Assembly: GCF_900324485.2 (NCBI RefSeq) | Contig: NC_046651.1 | Location: 9,330,605 to 9,394,604 of the forward strand | DNA length: 64,000 nucleotides | Direction: 5' to 3' | Source of the DNA: Mastacembelus armatus | Taxonomy: Eukaryota; Chordata; Actinopteri; Synbranchiformes; Mastacembelidae | Part shown: positions 51,190 through 62,732 of the stretch, piece by piece | Layout of the letters: the number at the start of each line of letters is the position of its first letter | Numbering within the stretch: position 1 is the stretch's first letter | The notes under the pieces: model-generated | What the model was told of the DNA's origin: nothing | The model's input: only the letters and a program-made list of their open reading frames with translations | Database searches by the model: none | Translations under genes and position numbers: made by a program

Positions 51190-52755
51190 CTGCAAACAAG
51201 GAGTGAGAAGTGACGATGAGGGCGTGAGGAAGACTGCATCTTAAAAGAACATTTTTGAGGAAAAACCTTGCGTTAATTTGTGCAGCAGTTAAGACTCACT
51301 GTAACAAGATGCCGTGAAATGTTTGTCATCCTTTGTGCACTGCCCTGGTGTGAAAAAATGAGGATGTTTAAGTCAGAGCAGCCTTCTCTGAATACACACC
51401 TGGAGAAAGGACGTCAGAAAACATTTAAGGTGCAACTACAAGAGGTGTTTTCAAAGGACTCACATGTAGTTTGTCTTGTACTTGTGGTGCTGATTTAACA
51501 CGAGCAGCAGTTTAATCTTAGCTAGCGTTTTTCTAAATCAACACATCTTGGGCCAGTACCTATAAAAGCAACATCCTCATTCAAACATTCCCTCACCCTG
51601 TTTCACTCTCTCGCTTTCTGGGATTTACACGCTGAGTGAGCCGCCTAACCAGTCTGACCACAGCAGGCACAGTGTGTGTCACCATTCAGTCTCTCTGATC
51701 TTCTCTGACCATCAGTACTGGCGTCACCGGTGTCAAGACAACAAATGTCCGCTGTCACTTACACTTCCTCATGACTAGTTTCATCCGAAGTACTTGACCA
51801 ATGTTTTGAAATTACAAACTCTATGTGTATTTTCAAAATAAAACTCAGACATTGCAGTGATATGGCAATTTGTGTGTATTTTTCAAGTGAATTAACCATT
51901 TGATGAACACAAAAATGTGCTTGGGTGCATCAAAATTCCGACACTACTTTGTGTGAAAAACGCACACATTATCAGCCAGATGTACACTTCATATTTCCTA
52001 TGACTGACTTGATTCAATGAAGATGACAGAGTTTTTTTTCCTTTCAGAAAATATTTATAAGCAGCTTGAAATGACAAATATTGAATTAGGCATGTGTGTT
52101 TTTGTTCCAGGTTGACAAATCACCATACATAAATACTAGAGGCAGAATAACATATTCATCATGTGACTGTCACACATCTTTCGGAACATTTTTTAATAGG
52201 TGCTTACGCGCCCAAAATCAAAATACCAAGTTTTTAAGGTTCCAACAACTAGAGAGGTGACTGAAAATGGATGTTGGATCCACTTACCAAGGTTGGTACT
52301 GGGCTTCTAATACTCCTGATGTTAACAGCTGTGCGTGCGTAAAGCCTGCTCTGTGTCTCAGTGTGACTGCTGGTGCCTCAGCTCCTCTCCTGAGCCTTTA
52401 CAGTGCAGAGGTGTGTCACCTTGTGGAGTCCTGCCTAGTCTACCACCCCACCTTAGAGATAAACATATTTGCTCATGTTCATACTAAGTGCATAATACGC
52501 ATGGAGAAAAAAGAGCAGGGTGAGTGTTTTATTGCAGTTTCTAATCTTTTTATGTGGAATATAAACCTATTTAATTAGTTAATTTATAAAATATTATTTG
52601 GGAAAGGATGGTGAAGGTTTTCAACAACATACAAATATTAAAGTTAAAATATTATTGGAACAGATGTCTTGTGTTTGGGGATTTCAGCAAGTTACTGATT
52701 GTAACTTCATAAATAAAGTGAATAAAAGAATGAATAAAGTAATCATCCATACAGG

Positions 52756-52787
<32 letters not shown>

Positions 52788-52800
52788 ACACACAGACACA
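52756..52800 (+). repeat. (CA)n microsatellite with two CAGA interruptions
   Basis: A CA run of about 13 units is followed by two interrupted CA blocks. It is intergenic or within the EPS8L1 leader intron. Confidence 0.9.
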
Positions 52801-53720
52801 CAGAGCAGGTTTCGGTTGTGTGCGGGTCGTCCATTTGTAAATGGAAAAGTAAGGTGTCACATTTCATAACAATGACCAATTCGTTTTATTCTCCAGGCTC
52901 CACCGAATAGGCGGGGTTTGGTGAAGTGGCAACAAGCGCTTTGACTTTGGTTTAAGGACACTTGGATTACTTTTATTTGAGAATTTCTACTATTTTCACA
53001 TCAGAAGGTATTTTTCATTTATTAATATGCTGTTATTTCCCGGATCATACTGCAGTGTTACAGGCAGCGGCAGGATCTTCGTGTTTTAGTTGTCCAAGGC
53101 AGGTACACGTGGCAGACCTTGAATTGTATCTGCGACTAAATAATAAGTGTCAGTGTTGTGAGTGTGTATAGATGTGTGCAGAGAATCCTGAAGGACTAAC
53201 TTTCTTAGGCTTCTGGATCTGAACTTTGATGCTGTTAGAGCACAGGGACACTGATAAAAAATCATTTTAATAACAGGATCATATCACCAGCTTAGATTTA
53301 TTTATTCTTTAATACAGTTTACATGGTAAAACTGGATGGTATTGCACAGGCGAGAGAGTGACTGTTTGCCACGTCCACAGGGAAACGTGGATCGAGATCA
53401 ACTGCGTCAGCTTTGACAAATTTACTAATCAAAGTGTGTTAAAATATTAGACGACCAGTGCTTTAACCATCAATGGTAAAGACTCCCACCCAATCCTGCG
53501 GACTATTTAGGTTAAACTACCGGCTGAAAATATAGTAAACATCAATTATCATAATCATTTTAATTGCAGGGTGGAGTTTGAAGGATATGTCGTATTTCTA
53601 CTTTTACTTATGTAAAAGATCTGAATCAAAGTACTGGCTCAAAAGTAATTAATAAAAAGTAAAATGTCATTTTTCAACGTTATATGACATTCAGTTGTTT
53701 TTTAACAAATGTCATAGTTT

Positions 53721-53878
53721 AGACGTTTACGTCTAATGCGTGTAGTGGAGGAGGACATGAGGATAGTTGGTGTGGGTGAGGAGGATACAGAGGATAGGGT
53801 TAATAAATGGAGGCAGATGAGGATTCGCTGTGGCGACCCCTGAAGGGAGCAGCCCAAAGGAGAGGAAGACGTTTACGT
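53721..53878 (+). mobile_element. Short 5'-truncated LINE remnant with target-site duplication
   Basis: Between two copies of AGACGTTTACGT (53721-53732 and 53867-53878) lies a 134-base insert. Its plus strand reads EDMRIVGVGEEDTED, then RWRQM-like and RCGDP before a stop at 53841-53843, which I recognise as the last residues of the ORF2 protein of a fish non-LTR retrotransposon. About 23 bases of tail (AGGGAGCAGCCCAAAGG) follow the stop. Only the 3' end was inserted, as is usual for LINEs. The clade is not certain. Confidence 0.8.
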
Positions 53879-54802
53879 ACGTACGTGCTGACGTAATTTT
53901 CGGGTACATACGCTCAGGCGTTGAATGTTACATCAGATATCAGACAAGACAAGCCCCTCGGTTTCCACCAATAAAACGTGAGTAGTTATAACTGGGCGAT
54001 CGAAGATTTATTATATTTAAGCGGTAAGTATTAGTCTGTGCGTCTTTTTTTATTATAGAGGGTTTAATGTGGGCGTCAAGGGTGTTATGTTTGATTTGAG
54101 AAACATTAAGGGGTGGTTGACTTGGCGCTAGAGACGGAGCATCAGCCACGTGTGCTCGTTTTGACGGGAACTGAAAGTGACAGAAAGATAAAAGATTATT
54201 TCCCGCCATTCTTGTCGTCTCTTCTATCCTTTTGTTGTCGACATTTGTTGGTGCACCGGTTAATTTGGTTCATAGAGGTTTTTTCTTCTTCGTTAGTGAG
54301 TCCCGAAGAAAGCGCAGTTGCTATCGCTAGCCACAGCTCAGTCCTCAAAACGAAGATGTTATGAGCTTTTGTTAGGAACTAAACCCTCCTGGTAATGTGA
54401 AGGCCTTATTTAACACCTAAAGGTCATTAAGTGGAATTGACCACCTGTTGTTGGGAGCAGCTGTTTACTCAAATGCCAGTTTATTCATAGCACCTAGCTA
54501 AGGCTCATTGATTAGAGTGGACAGCTTGTTTCAGTCCAGCAACACCAACACTGCCGCCTTATAAACTGTACACAAAGTGAGTTACAGTAACACCAGAGTT
54601 AGTGAATTAGTTAGTATGTGTAACAGTGTCATTGCTTGTAAACTCAGAGAAGTATGTTTATGGCTCATCACAAATGACAACAATCTGTTCATCTGCATAA
54701 AAGTCCTCAGGGGCCATGTCTGGGTAGTTAAATCCACCACAGCCAGGCTTCATGGTCATGTGCTTATGTACTGCTTCAATGTTTTCTCCCCTCCTGTGGC
54801 AG

Positions 54803-57800
54803 ATGGAGAAGCAGCCACTGCCAGCTGACAATGAGATGACAGGAGCTGCGGCGTCAGAGGTCAACATCTATGCTGAGGAACAGAGCCAGGAGGCGTCTCC
54901 TGAGCCTGCCGCTCGAGCAGGGTGGAACAGTAAGATGGAGTATTTCTTGGCTCAGGTGGGATTCAGCGTTGGGCTCGGAAATGTCTGGAGGTTTCCATAT
55001 TTGTGCCATCAAAATGGAGGAGGTGAGTACCTGTAAGTGTCATCTGTATTAGATTAGAGGCATTTTCGTATATAAAGTAAGAAACAAACTTAGCACATGC
55101 ACCTGCTTCTCGTTTCCACAGTTTTTGTTTCGAGTATCAAACTGAGGTACTCATTGACCAACTAATTGCTGGCCTTCTGTCCTCAGGGGCTTTTCTCCTT
55201 CTGTATGTGCTGCTGATGCTGATTGTTGGCATTCCCCTTTTCTTCCTGGAGCTGGCGGCTGGTCAGGCCATCCGACAGGGCAGCATCGGAGTGTGGAAGT
55301 ACATCTCACCCAAACTTGCAGGGATTGGCTACTCAAGCTGTGTGGTAAGATAACAATTTGTGAAGTGGTTGACTCACCTTGTTATGCTATTAGGTTGTTC
55401 ACTGCTTGATGTTACATACCTTCATGCTGTCAGTTTGTGTTTGCCAGAATAACTTTTGCCTATATAAAGAAAATCCCATTCCTAGTGCTGTATGTGGAGG
55501 GCAGGGAGCTGTTGTGTATTTAATTAATAGAAACTCTTTGGACAATAAGCTGTCAAGTGATGAACCAGTTGTTCAGAGTAACTGGATGATGAAGTAACTG
55601 CCAAGAGACAAGCTGTTTATTTTTATCACTATCATATATCAGTGCCATTGGTTGGTGGTGTTTTCCTCTACCTCTTGAATATCGCTCTGCAGCTGTGGCG
55701 TGACTGGCACCACAGTAACGTCGACAGGCATTTTTGACATATGGTAAATAATATTTGTACAGTAAAATACCAAATTTTCTTATGAACCTGTTATGCATGT
55801 TCTCAGGTGTGTTTCTTCGTGGCTCTCTACTACAATGTGATCCTTGCATGGAGCATTTTCTATCTTGGTAATTCATTCCAGTTCCCATTACCTTGGCAAG
55901 ACTGTCCAGAACAGGGGAATGTAACAGGTAAACACTTATCATAAAGGTTAAAAACTGACAAGACATGGACATTCGTTAACCTATAACCTATAATTAGCTT
56001 TATGTCACATGTAAGACAAGTCGTTTATCTTTTGTATTCCTTTTTTGTAGTACAAGAATGTAAAAAGAGCTCTGCCACGTCATATTTCTGGTACCGCAAA
56101 GCTCTGGATATCACAGACTCAATTGATGAGATGGGCTCTTTCAACATTTACATCGTGTGCTGTCTGCTGGTGGCCTGGACCGTTGTGTGCCTGGGAATGT
56201 TCAAGGGAATTAAGACCTCTGTCAAGGTAACTGCATCAAGTGCTCAGCTAAGAGAGCTTCACTGTTTTTAAAAAAAAAAAAAAAAAAGGTATTTTTTTGT
56301 TAAAGTTAACAGCTCTCAGAGGTTTGAGGAGAGTTGTGATAATCAGAATCTTTTATTGTGCCTACTGACTGAGCCATCCAGTCCATTAATAAATGAGTTA
56401 ATTCAGACCTCACGGTTTTTAAATGAGTCAGGATTTATGGGAACAAAAGGTGAAGGTACAGACGGTGAAAGATATTGTGAAGGAGGGGAAGGTTTTATTC
56501 TTTATGTATTTGAAATAAATAATTTCGAATAAAGAGAAAAGTTTGATATCTAAAACAGCAGTTACATGATTTTGATTTAAAAGTAACTACAAGGTAAAGT
56601 CAAGTAAAAAAACACTGACTTGTTGACAAAGTTGCTAAATTGTCTGGATATTCTCAGATTGGTCAAATCCCAGTCATATGTTGGTCTTAGCTTTCAGGGT
56701 TGCTGTGCTCGGTAGAATCTCTGGAATGTCTGGCTTAGGTGTCGACACACTTCAAATGGCAAAATCCACATAATGTGTTAAAAGTATTATGGGTGGTTTG
56801 TTTCTCCTAACGCCAATTAGCCAGTCCCCTCTCAGCAGAGTTATACACTGTAATGAACAGCAAATAGTTTGAGACAAATATTTACTGGATGTCTGTCTAG
56901 ATAACATTAGTATTCAGGTTTACTGAGAAAGCACAAGAAGTTTATCGTGCCTGGAGTAAACATGTTGAAAGTGGAGTTCATGTTTTACTGTATTTTATGT
57001 TTGAGTTAACATATTAGGGCAGGTTCAGTCCCACTCTGGCTGACACCAGGTGTTTGATGCAATTATTGACTATAGCACCTGGTATTTTAGGAAATAATAT
57101 CTAAAAAACTGAGAGTTTTACCTTAATAACCAAAATGTGCACAGGCCATGCAAAACCAAATAATACACTTCCACTGATAATGCCACCTGGATTAACTTGG
57201 GAGTGTAATCATTTCTTTCTTCCTTCCCAGGTGATGTATTTCTCCTCCATCTTCCCCTACGTGGTGCTGTTCTGCTTTCTAATTCGAGGACTTCTGCTGG
57301 ATGGGGCCTCAGAGGGAATCACCTTCATGTTCTACCCCAGGGTAAATACAGATAAAATATCTGGTTGAGTGTAGAGGAGACAGGCAGATGTGAATCATAG
57401 CCTGTATTTATGATGTGGATTTTACCCTGATGCACCTGTTCCCTCGATACATTTCTAGCTGGAAATTTGGGGAGACATACAAGTTTGGCGGCAGGCGGCC
57501 ACACAGGTTTTCTTCGCTCTGGGCCTTGGCTTTGGGTCCATTATCGCATACTCCTCTTATAATCCCAAGAACAACAACTGCCACCGTGATGCCTTCACTG
57601 TCTCCTTTATAAACTTCCTCACATCTGTGCTGGCCACTCTGGTGGTGTTTGCTGTGCTTGGTTTTCGTGCCAAAAAGAATGTCACAGACTGTATAGAGAG
57701 GTATGTTTAAATAAAACGTGATATGTGTTTGAGTTAGACACACCACAGTTTTCAAAATACATTTTCAAATTCTTACATTGATCCTACAACAGTTACATCT

Positions 57801-59671
57801 TGAGGCCTCCCTGCCTCTGATCAGATTTTTATATGTTATTAAATATGTATGTTTACAATTGTACATTTTCTTGTCTTGTTCTTAGTAATCTGAAGTTGCT
57901 ATTGGAGCAGTTTTACAGTGGCAATGTGGATGAAAACTTGATGCCAAACTTCAACCACTCTAATCCCAGTTCTATGAGTGTAAAGGACTACAGGGCTTGG
58001 TTTCAACTGCATGGAAATAGCACTCCTGCATATTTAACAGACTGTGATCTGGAGAAAGAGATGCAGAAGGTAAAGACTGTTTTTTTGTTTTTGTTTTTGT
58101 TTTGTTTTTTCTGTGTGTGTGTTTTGTTTTGTGTGCTGTACTGAGAAGTGAAAGCTGACACTCTTATGTGTGTGTGTTCAGGGTGTGGAGGGCACAGGCC
58201 TAGCTTTTATTGCTTTCACAGAGGCCATGACACACCTGCCGGGCAGTCCTTTCTGGTCAGCGCTCTTCTTCCTCATGCTGCTCAACCTGGGACTCAGCAC
58301 CATGTTTGGCACTATGGAGGGCATCCTAGCCCCCCTCACTGATCGCTTCAAAACTCTGGCCAACAACAAGACCAAATTTACAAGTAAACACCAGTTTTAT
58401 CTTCAAGTGTCGTTTTGTTTCTTTTAAGGATGGGAATGCCAATCCATTCGAGTCCTGATGCCACATTATTGACAAAACTCCAAAGTAGCTAGCTAACTGA
58501 CCAGGACAAAATATAACTTGTGTACCTTCATAATCCTTTAAGAGATCCTTTCAAAATCTTATCTCTTCCAATTACTTTGTTAGAGATGTACATTCTGTTA
58601 AAATGTCAGTCAGTTTTATTTTGCCAAGAAAGGACTGTTGGACAGTTATGTCTGTAGTCACTACCCTGCTGGCAGGCATCTCATTCTGTGAAGTTACAGC
58701 CAGGACATCAGTGTCATGTCACATGTCGTTGAGTTGACGCTAAAAGCATCTCCTGCTAACCTAACAATCCCTCAGCTGATTCCACTGACACTGAGAAGCA
58801 GAGTGGGAGCGAACAAAATAAATGTAATGTTATTCAGGACAAACACAAATGATTGGTCCTTAATGTTCGACTGTGTGCTCTTTATTCTGACATGTCTGTT
58901 CTGTTGTAGTTTTCAGCTGCATCGTTGGTTTTGTGATCGGCCTGCTGTTCACGCAGCGCTGTGGGAACTACTTTGTGTCAATGTTTGATGACTACTCTGC
59001 AACTCTGCCCCTCATCATTGTGGTGGTGTTTGAGACGTTCAGTGTGTCTTGGCTGTATGGAGCTGATAGGTGAGACATATTTTCAGACTGTTTAATTCAT
59101 TTAACTCTTAAACTTGTAAATGTTCTGAAAGATCAACACTGTGTTTCTGAAGGTTTCTTGATGACATCGAGGGAATGCTGGGCTGGCGTCCCAGTGTGGT
59201 TTACAAGTACCTGTGGAAATACATTTGCCTGCTTGCTATGCTGGGGCTATTGGGAGCCACTACAATTCGTATGTTCATCAAACGCCCTACTTATATGGCC
59301 TGGAACCAAGAGAGGGTAATGGAAATACTAGAAACAAATAATCTCTCTGCAGTTCACCTCGATGATGTAAAGCAGTTAAGACAGGTTAAGTTCTTGAGTG
59401 AATAATTTAATTCCTTTTTCAGGCTTCTGAGGAGACCCTGGATTACCCTGGCTGGGCTCTGGCAGTTCTGGCTCTACTGATCATATTTGCTATGCTGCCC
59501 GTCCCACTGGCCCTTATCCACGCCGTTCTCCAGGGTAGGACAACGCAAACATCCAGAGAGTTAGAGACCGTTCACTACAGCGTTGTAAACACTGATGACA
59601 AGTGTGAAACTCCTATGAGTGACATGTCTGACCTGAACCACGGGAATGGGTCCCCTGCTCCCCTTTTGTAA
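54803..59671 (+). CDS. slc6a16: SLC6 orphan transporter, SLC6A16-like
   Basis: Eleven coding exons: 54803-55022, 55187-55344, 55807-55927, 56051-56226, 57231-57341, 57459-57700, 57886-58069, 58182-58383, 58910-59069, 59153-59315, 59423-59671; continuous phase, 661 residues. Twelve membrane segments of the sodium-dependent neurotransmitter/amino-acid transporter family are expected. The TM1 motif [16 protein letters not shown] (residues 53-68) is complete, as are [43 protein letters not shown] and the [13 protein letters not shown] block of TM8. Family resemblance is to the SLC6A15/16/17 group; [22 protein letters not shown] and RPTYMAWN point to SLC6A16. An acceptor TGTGGCAG immediately precedes the start codon. 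The human protein is an orphan without a known substrate. SLC6A17 cannot be fully excluded but is normally far more conserved. Confidence 0.92.
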
Positions 59672-61100
59672 ACTTTGGAGGTGAAATGTTACACGGTGGG
59701 GAAGTGGCCTTAGTATCCAGTCAAAATTGCACTGGTCCATTCTCTGGCAGTTTTGGGATTGCGCTTTTTAGGGTGCAGATGTGGAACAAAAACATCGTTA
59801 TTTTTAATATTGTAAGAGACCTATTTTATAAAGTTAAATGAAGACCAGCCATATCCAGAGGATAACACTTTTTAATTAAAAAAAAGCTGCTGTTCAAGTA
59901 CAACGTTCAAAATGTGTAACATGAAACAAATAGTTTATTGTTGCGTACCAACGTAAAGGTCAAGTTTCTACTAGATGTTGTTTTTAGAGTTGTTGAAATG
60001 AGAAACAACTGTTTCTCAATTTTCAAGATAAAATGCAGACATATCATAAGTTTATATCTATCATTCACTTGTCTATTTATCTACAGTTTTCATTTGAGTT
60101 TTTAAAACTTTGTAATGTTGGTGTTGGTTAACTAAGCCATACGGGATGAATTTCCCAAACATGTTATTAAGTTTTCAAAATCAGCAAGGTTTAAGTTTTT
60201 TTTTTTGGTTGTTTTTGGTTGTAAACAGAATTACAGCTTTGCACTATTATGCCACATACTTCACTGAAATATAAGAAACATGATTTGTAACTTTTCTGTA
60301 AAACTGTTACACCAGCGAAGAGTTACTTCAGTTATGCTGAGGTTAAGTACAGTTGTTAGGTACAGTATTAATGCTGCTCATTACACACGAGCCATATAAT
60401 CATGATTACAGCAAAGAAAACAAAACACTGTGGCCTGAGACACATCGTTGGTTTCACTGTTTCATTTGCTAGTGTCCAGGTGTGTTATGTCGTTACACTA
60501 TCGTACTGCACATGTATGTTAACTTTATGTGTTCAGACACACTCTCAGTGCAAGTTTACATCATCCTGCCATGCTCATTTCTGTGAGCACATTAAATCTG
60601 TAAGGACTTTAGCAACAACACTAATGTACTGGGCAGTGATTGACAATCATTTACCGTGTTTGTGAAACAAAACAGTGTTTTTTGTTTGTTTTTCTCCTTA
60701 AGTGGTTGGTCACGTGACAGCATGATACAAAAACAGGGAATAATATTTGTAATGTAAATATGTATATAATACATGTAAAAACAAATTGGTAATCAAATAT
60801 GCATGAAGCTTATTTTATATTTTCAGTGTATTACCGTCCAAATGAATTGACCTTATGATCTGAAATGCTGGTGACTGTACAACTGTCAGTCATTCAGTCA
60901 AGGCTAAATGTTAAAAGCTTCCCTACATATGTACAGTTTGTAAAAAAAAAAAAAAAAGATTTAGGCAGATTCACTTTTGAACAGTGTATGTAGTCTGTAT
61001 AAAAACGAATGTATTATATTGTCACTGCTCTGTAATATACATTGCCAATCTTTTGTTAAAAACTTTAAGCACAAAATTAAAACAATCTTTTGTCTGGTAA
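59672..61100 (+). other. slc6a16: 3' UTR of the SLC6A16-like gene
   Basis: AT-rich sequence without exons. ATTAAA at 61076-61081 is the likely poly(A) signal, giving about 1.4 kb. A poly-A run is at about 60943-60957. Confidence 0.5.
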
Positions 61101-61514
61101 AGCCTTGACTATTTACTAATCCGACTTCTTATGAAACTTGGGGTGTTTGGCAGTTCCATTAAAAAAGAAAAGTACACATTCAAAGAAGCAGAGTTCCATG
61201 GATAGAGGAAACACTTAAGAAATATCTTATGTCGTAAGTTATGTCTAATTCAGAGAAACTGCAATTGTTTGAGAAAGTTGGCTTGTTGAAGCCTCTGAGC
61301 AGCTGCACAAGGTCAAAATGAAGCAGCAATATGAAGATTTGTTTTTCTTTGTGACCTGTCATTATATGGGTAGTAAATGAATCATGGGATCCCAGTTCTG
61401 ACTAACTCTGTAGAGTTTGTGCGATAGTGTCTCTGTAAAGATGGGACTCATTGCATTAGCTTTAGACACTGCCAGTTCTTTCACATTTAAGCAGTGCATT
61501 TATGTGTCAGCAGG

Positions 61515-61796
61515 GAGCTCTGTTGCACAATTCTCTATTTGCTTAACTGGCTTCTAGTTTCATTCAGAGTTGATTTTAAATTGTTATTGTTTGTTTTTAA
61601 AGCTCTCAATAGCCTCGCCCCACCCTGTTTAACTGAGATTCTGGCTCTTTGTCAGCTAAACGGCCCCAAGGTCAACAAATCAACTTTTGCTGGAAGTCCC
61701 GAGGTCAGTGTAAAAACACTGGACTTTCTCTGTTACTCTGGAACAAGCTTCCCCCTGATATCTGCATCACTGACCTGGGCCTTTTTAAGTCCAGGC
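61515..61796 (+). mobile_element. LINE reverse-transcriptase C-terminal fragment
   Basis: The plus strand reads WLLVSFRVDFKLLLFVFKAL and SLAPPCLTEIL, then in a shifted frame LWNKLPPDICITDLGLFKSR and LKTLI. This order (VDFK..L..KAL..LAP..L, then WN.LP, then FKS.LKT) is the well-known C-terminal end of the ORF2 protein of fish non-LTR retrotransposons. At least one frameshift lies between the two parts. It is a 5'-truncated, dead copy. Its 3' end runs into a 27-base hairpin and a tail block like that at 41606. Confidence 0.8.
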
Positions 61797-61855
61797 TTAA
61801 AACACTTATTCAGCCTGTAATATGTATTATATTACAGGCTGAATAAGTGTTTTAA
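61797..61855. repeat. Perfect 27-base inverted repeat (hairpin)
   Basis: The arms 61797-61823 and 61829-61855 are perfect reverse complements, with a 5-base loop (GTATT). The left arm begins within the last LINE codons (LKTLIQPV region), so the right arm is an inverted copy of it. Confidence 0.95.
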
Positions 61856-62224
61856 TATAATATAATATCTAGTAATGATATTGAAGAAGAAGTACTTTAT
61901 TAATCTCCAGAGGAAATTCAGTTGTTACAGCAGTTATTCTAATTTAAAGTTATTAAATTTGTTTTTTTAATTATATTAATTCATAGTAATAAATGAAGTA
62001 ATAAAGTAATTAACTTGTATGTGGAAAAGTAATAAAGTGTATAATAAATGAATAAATAAAATAACTTTGTATATATACTTGTACACTAAGCTGAAGCAGA
62101 ACTAGCTTAAACAAAGCGTCTGGCACACACAAGAATTTTCTGATGCATGAATTAATTTTTTTCCTTTATTGAGATTGTTTTGTCTTGCTGTTATACTGCA
62201 TCTGTGTAAGCCACTTTCAACATG

Positions 62225-62392
62225 TGTGCGCTTGTGTGGAACCGCACTCACAGGTGTCCCCTTGGACATATTAGGTGCCTGGGGACTTGAGTTGTCTTGG
62301 ATGCAATCTTCCACTTGAGCCAGACGGTGAAGCAGAGAGAACAGGACCAACACCCGTTAAAAGAGACGCAAGCCATCCTCTCTTCGACTTCA
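62225..62392 (+). other. Probable noncoding first exon of the terminal gene
   Basis: A donor TTCAG|GTAAAC at 62393 closes a stretch without a long reading frame, about 340 bases before the first coding exon. The next acceptor is ACCTTCAG at about 62707-62714. The left boundary is a guess. Confidence 0.4.
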
Positions 62393-62732
62393 GGTAAACG
62401 CAAATGACAAGATCCATTTAAAATGTTCCAGCTTTGCTTAGCATAATGTGAATGTGTGTTTTTGTACATCATAGGGAGGTTGCTGAATCATTTCAGGTGC
62501 AGTTTTTTAGGACAGGACCTGGTGGGGTTTGCTGGGTACAACTGGGAAATTCCAACTATAAGGTATGAAAAACAACTACAGTATTGTTTTGAGGATTACT
62601 GAGTTATGTTGCTACTTATGGTGAGTAAAGTAAAGACTGTCAAAATAAAAACACTTTAGTTAAATATACATGTGTTTTTGTTTTTTGTTTTTTTTTTTGC
62701 TAATTAACCTTCAGTAGCCAGTCAAGCAGTGA

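Larger units (their letters stand above)
51190..54802. other. Region between EPS8L1 and SLC6A16
   Basis: This should contain the 5' end of EPS8L1 (minus) and the leader of SLC6A16 (plus). A minus-strand donor-like site (CCTTG|GTAAGT) at about 52291 may end a leader exon of EPS8L1, but the sequence before it has no EPS8-type N-terminus. The (CA)n tract at 52756-52800 and the LINE remnant at 53733-53866 lie here. No other gene is recognised. Confidence 0.4.

Noticed and set aside
52291-52450. Possible first coding exon of EPS8L1 before the donor at 52291
   Set aside because: The frame that would join in phase has no start codon and no EPS8-type sequence; it is at best untranslated leader.
52652-52879. 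Minus-strand frame with CVCLCVCV repeats
   Set aside because: It is a translation of the (CA)n tract.
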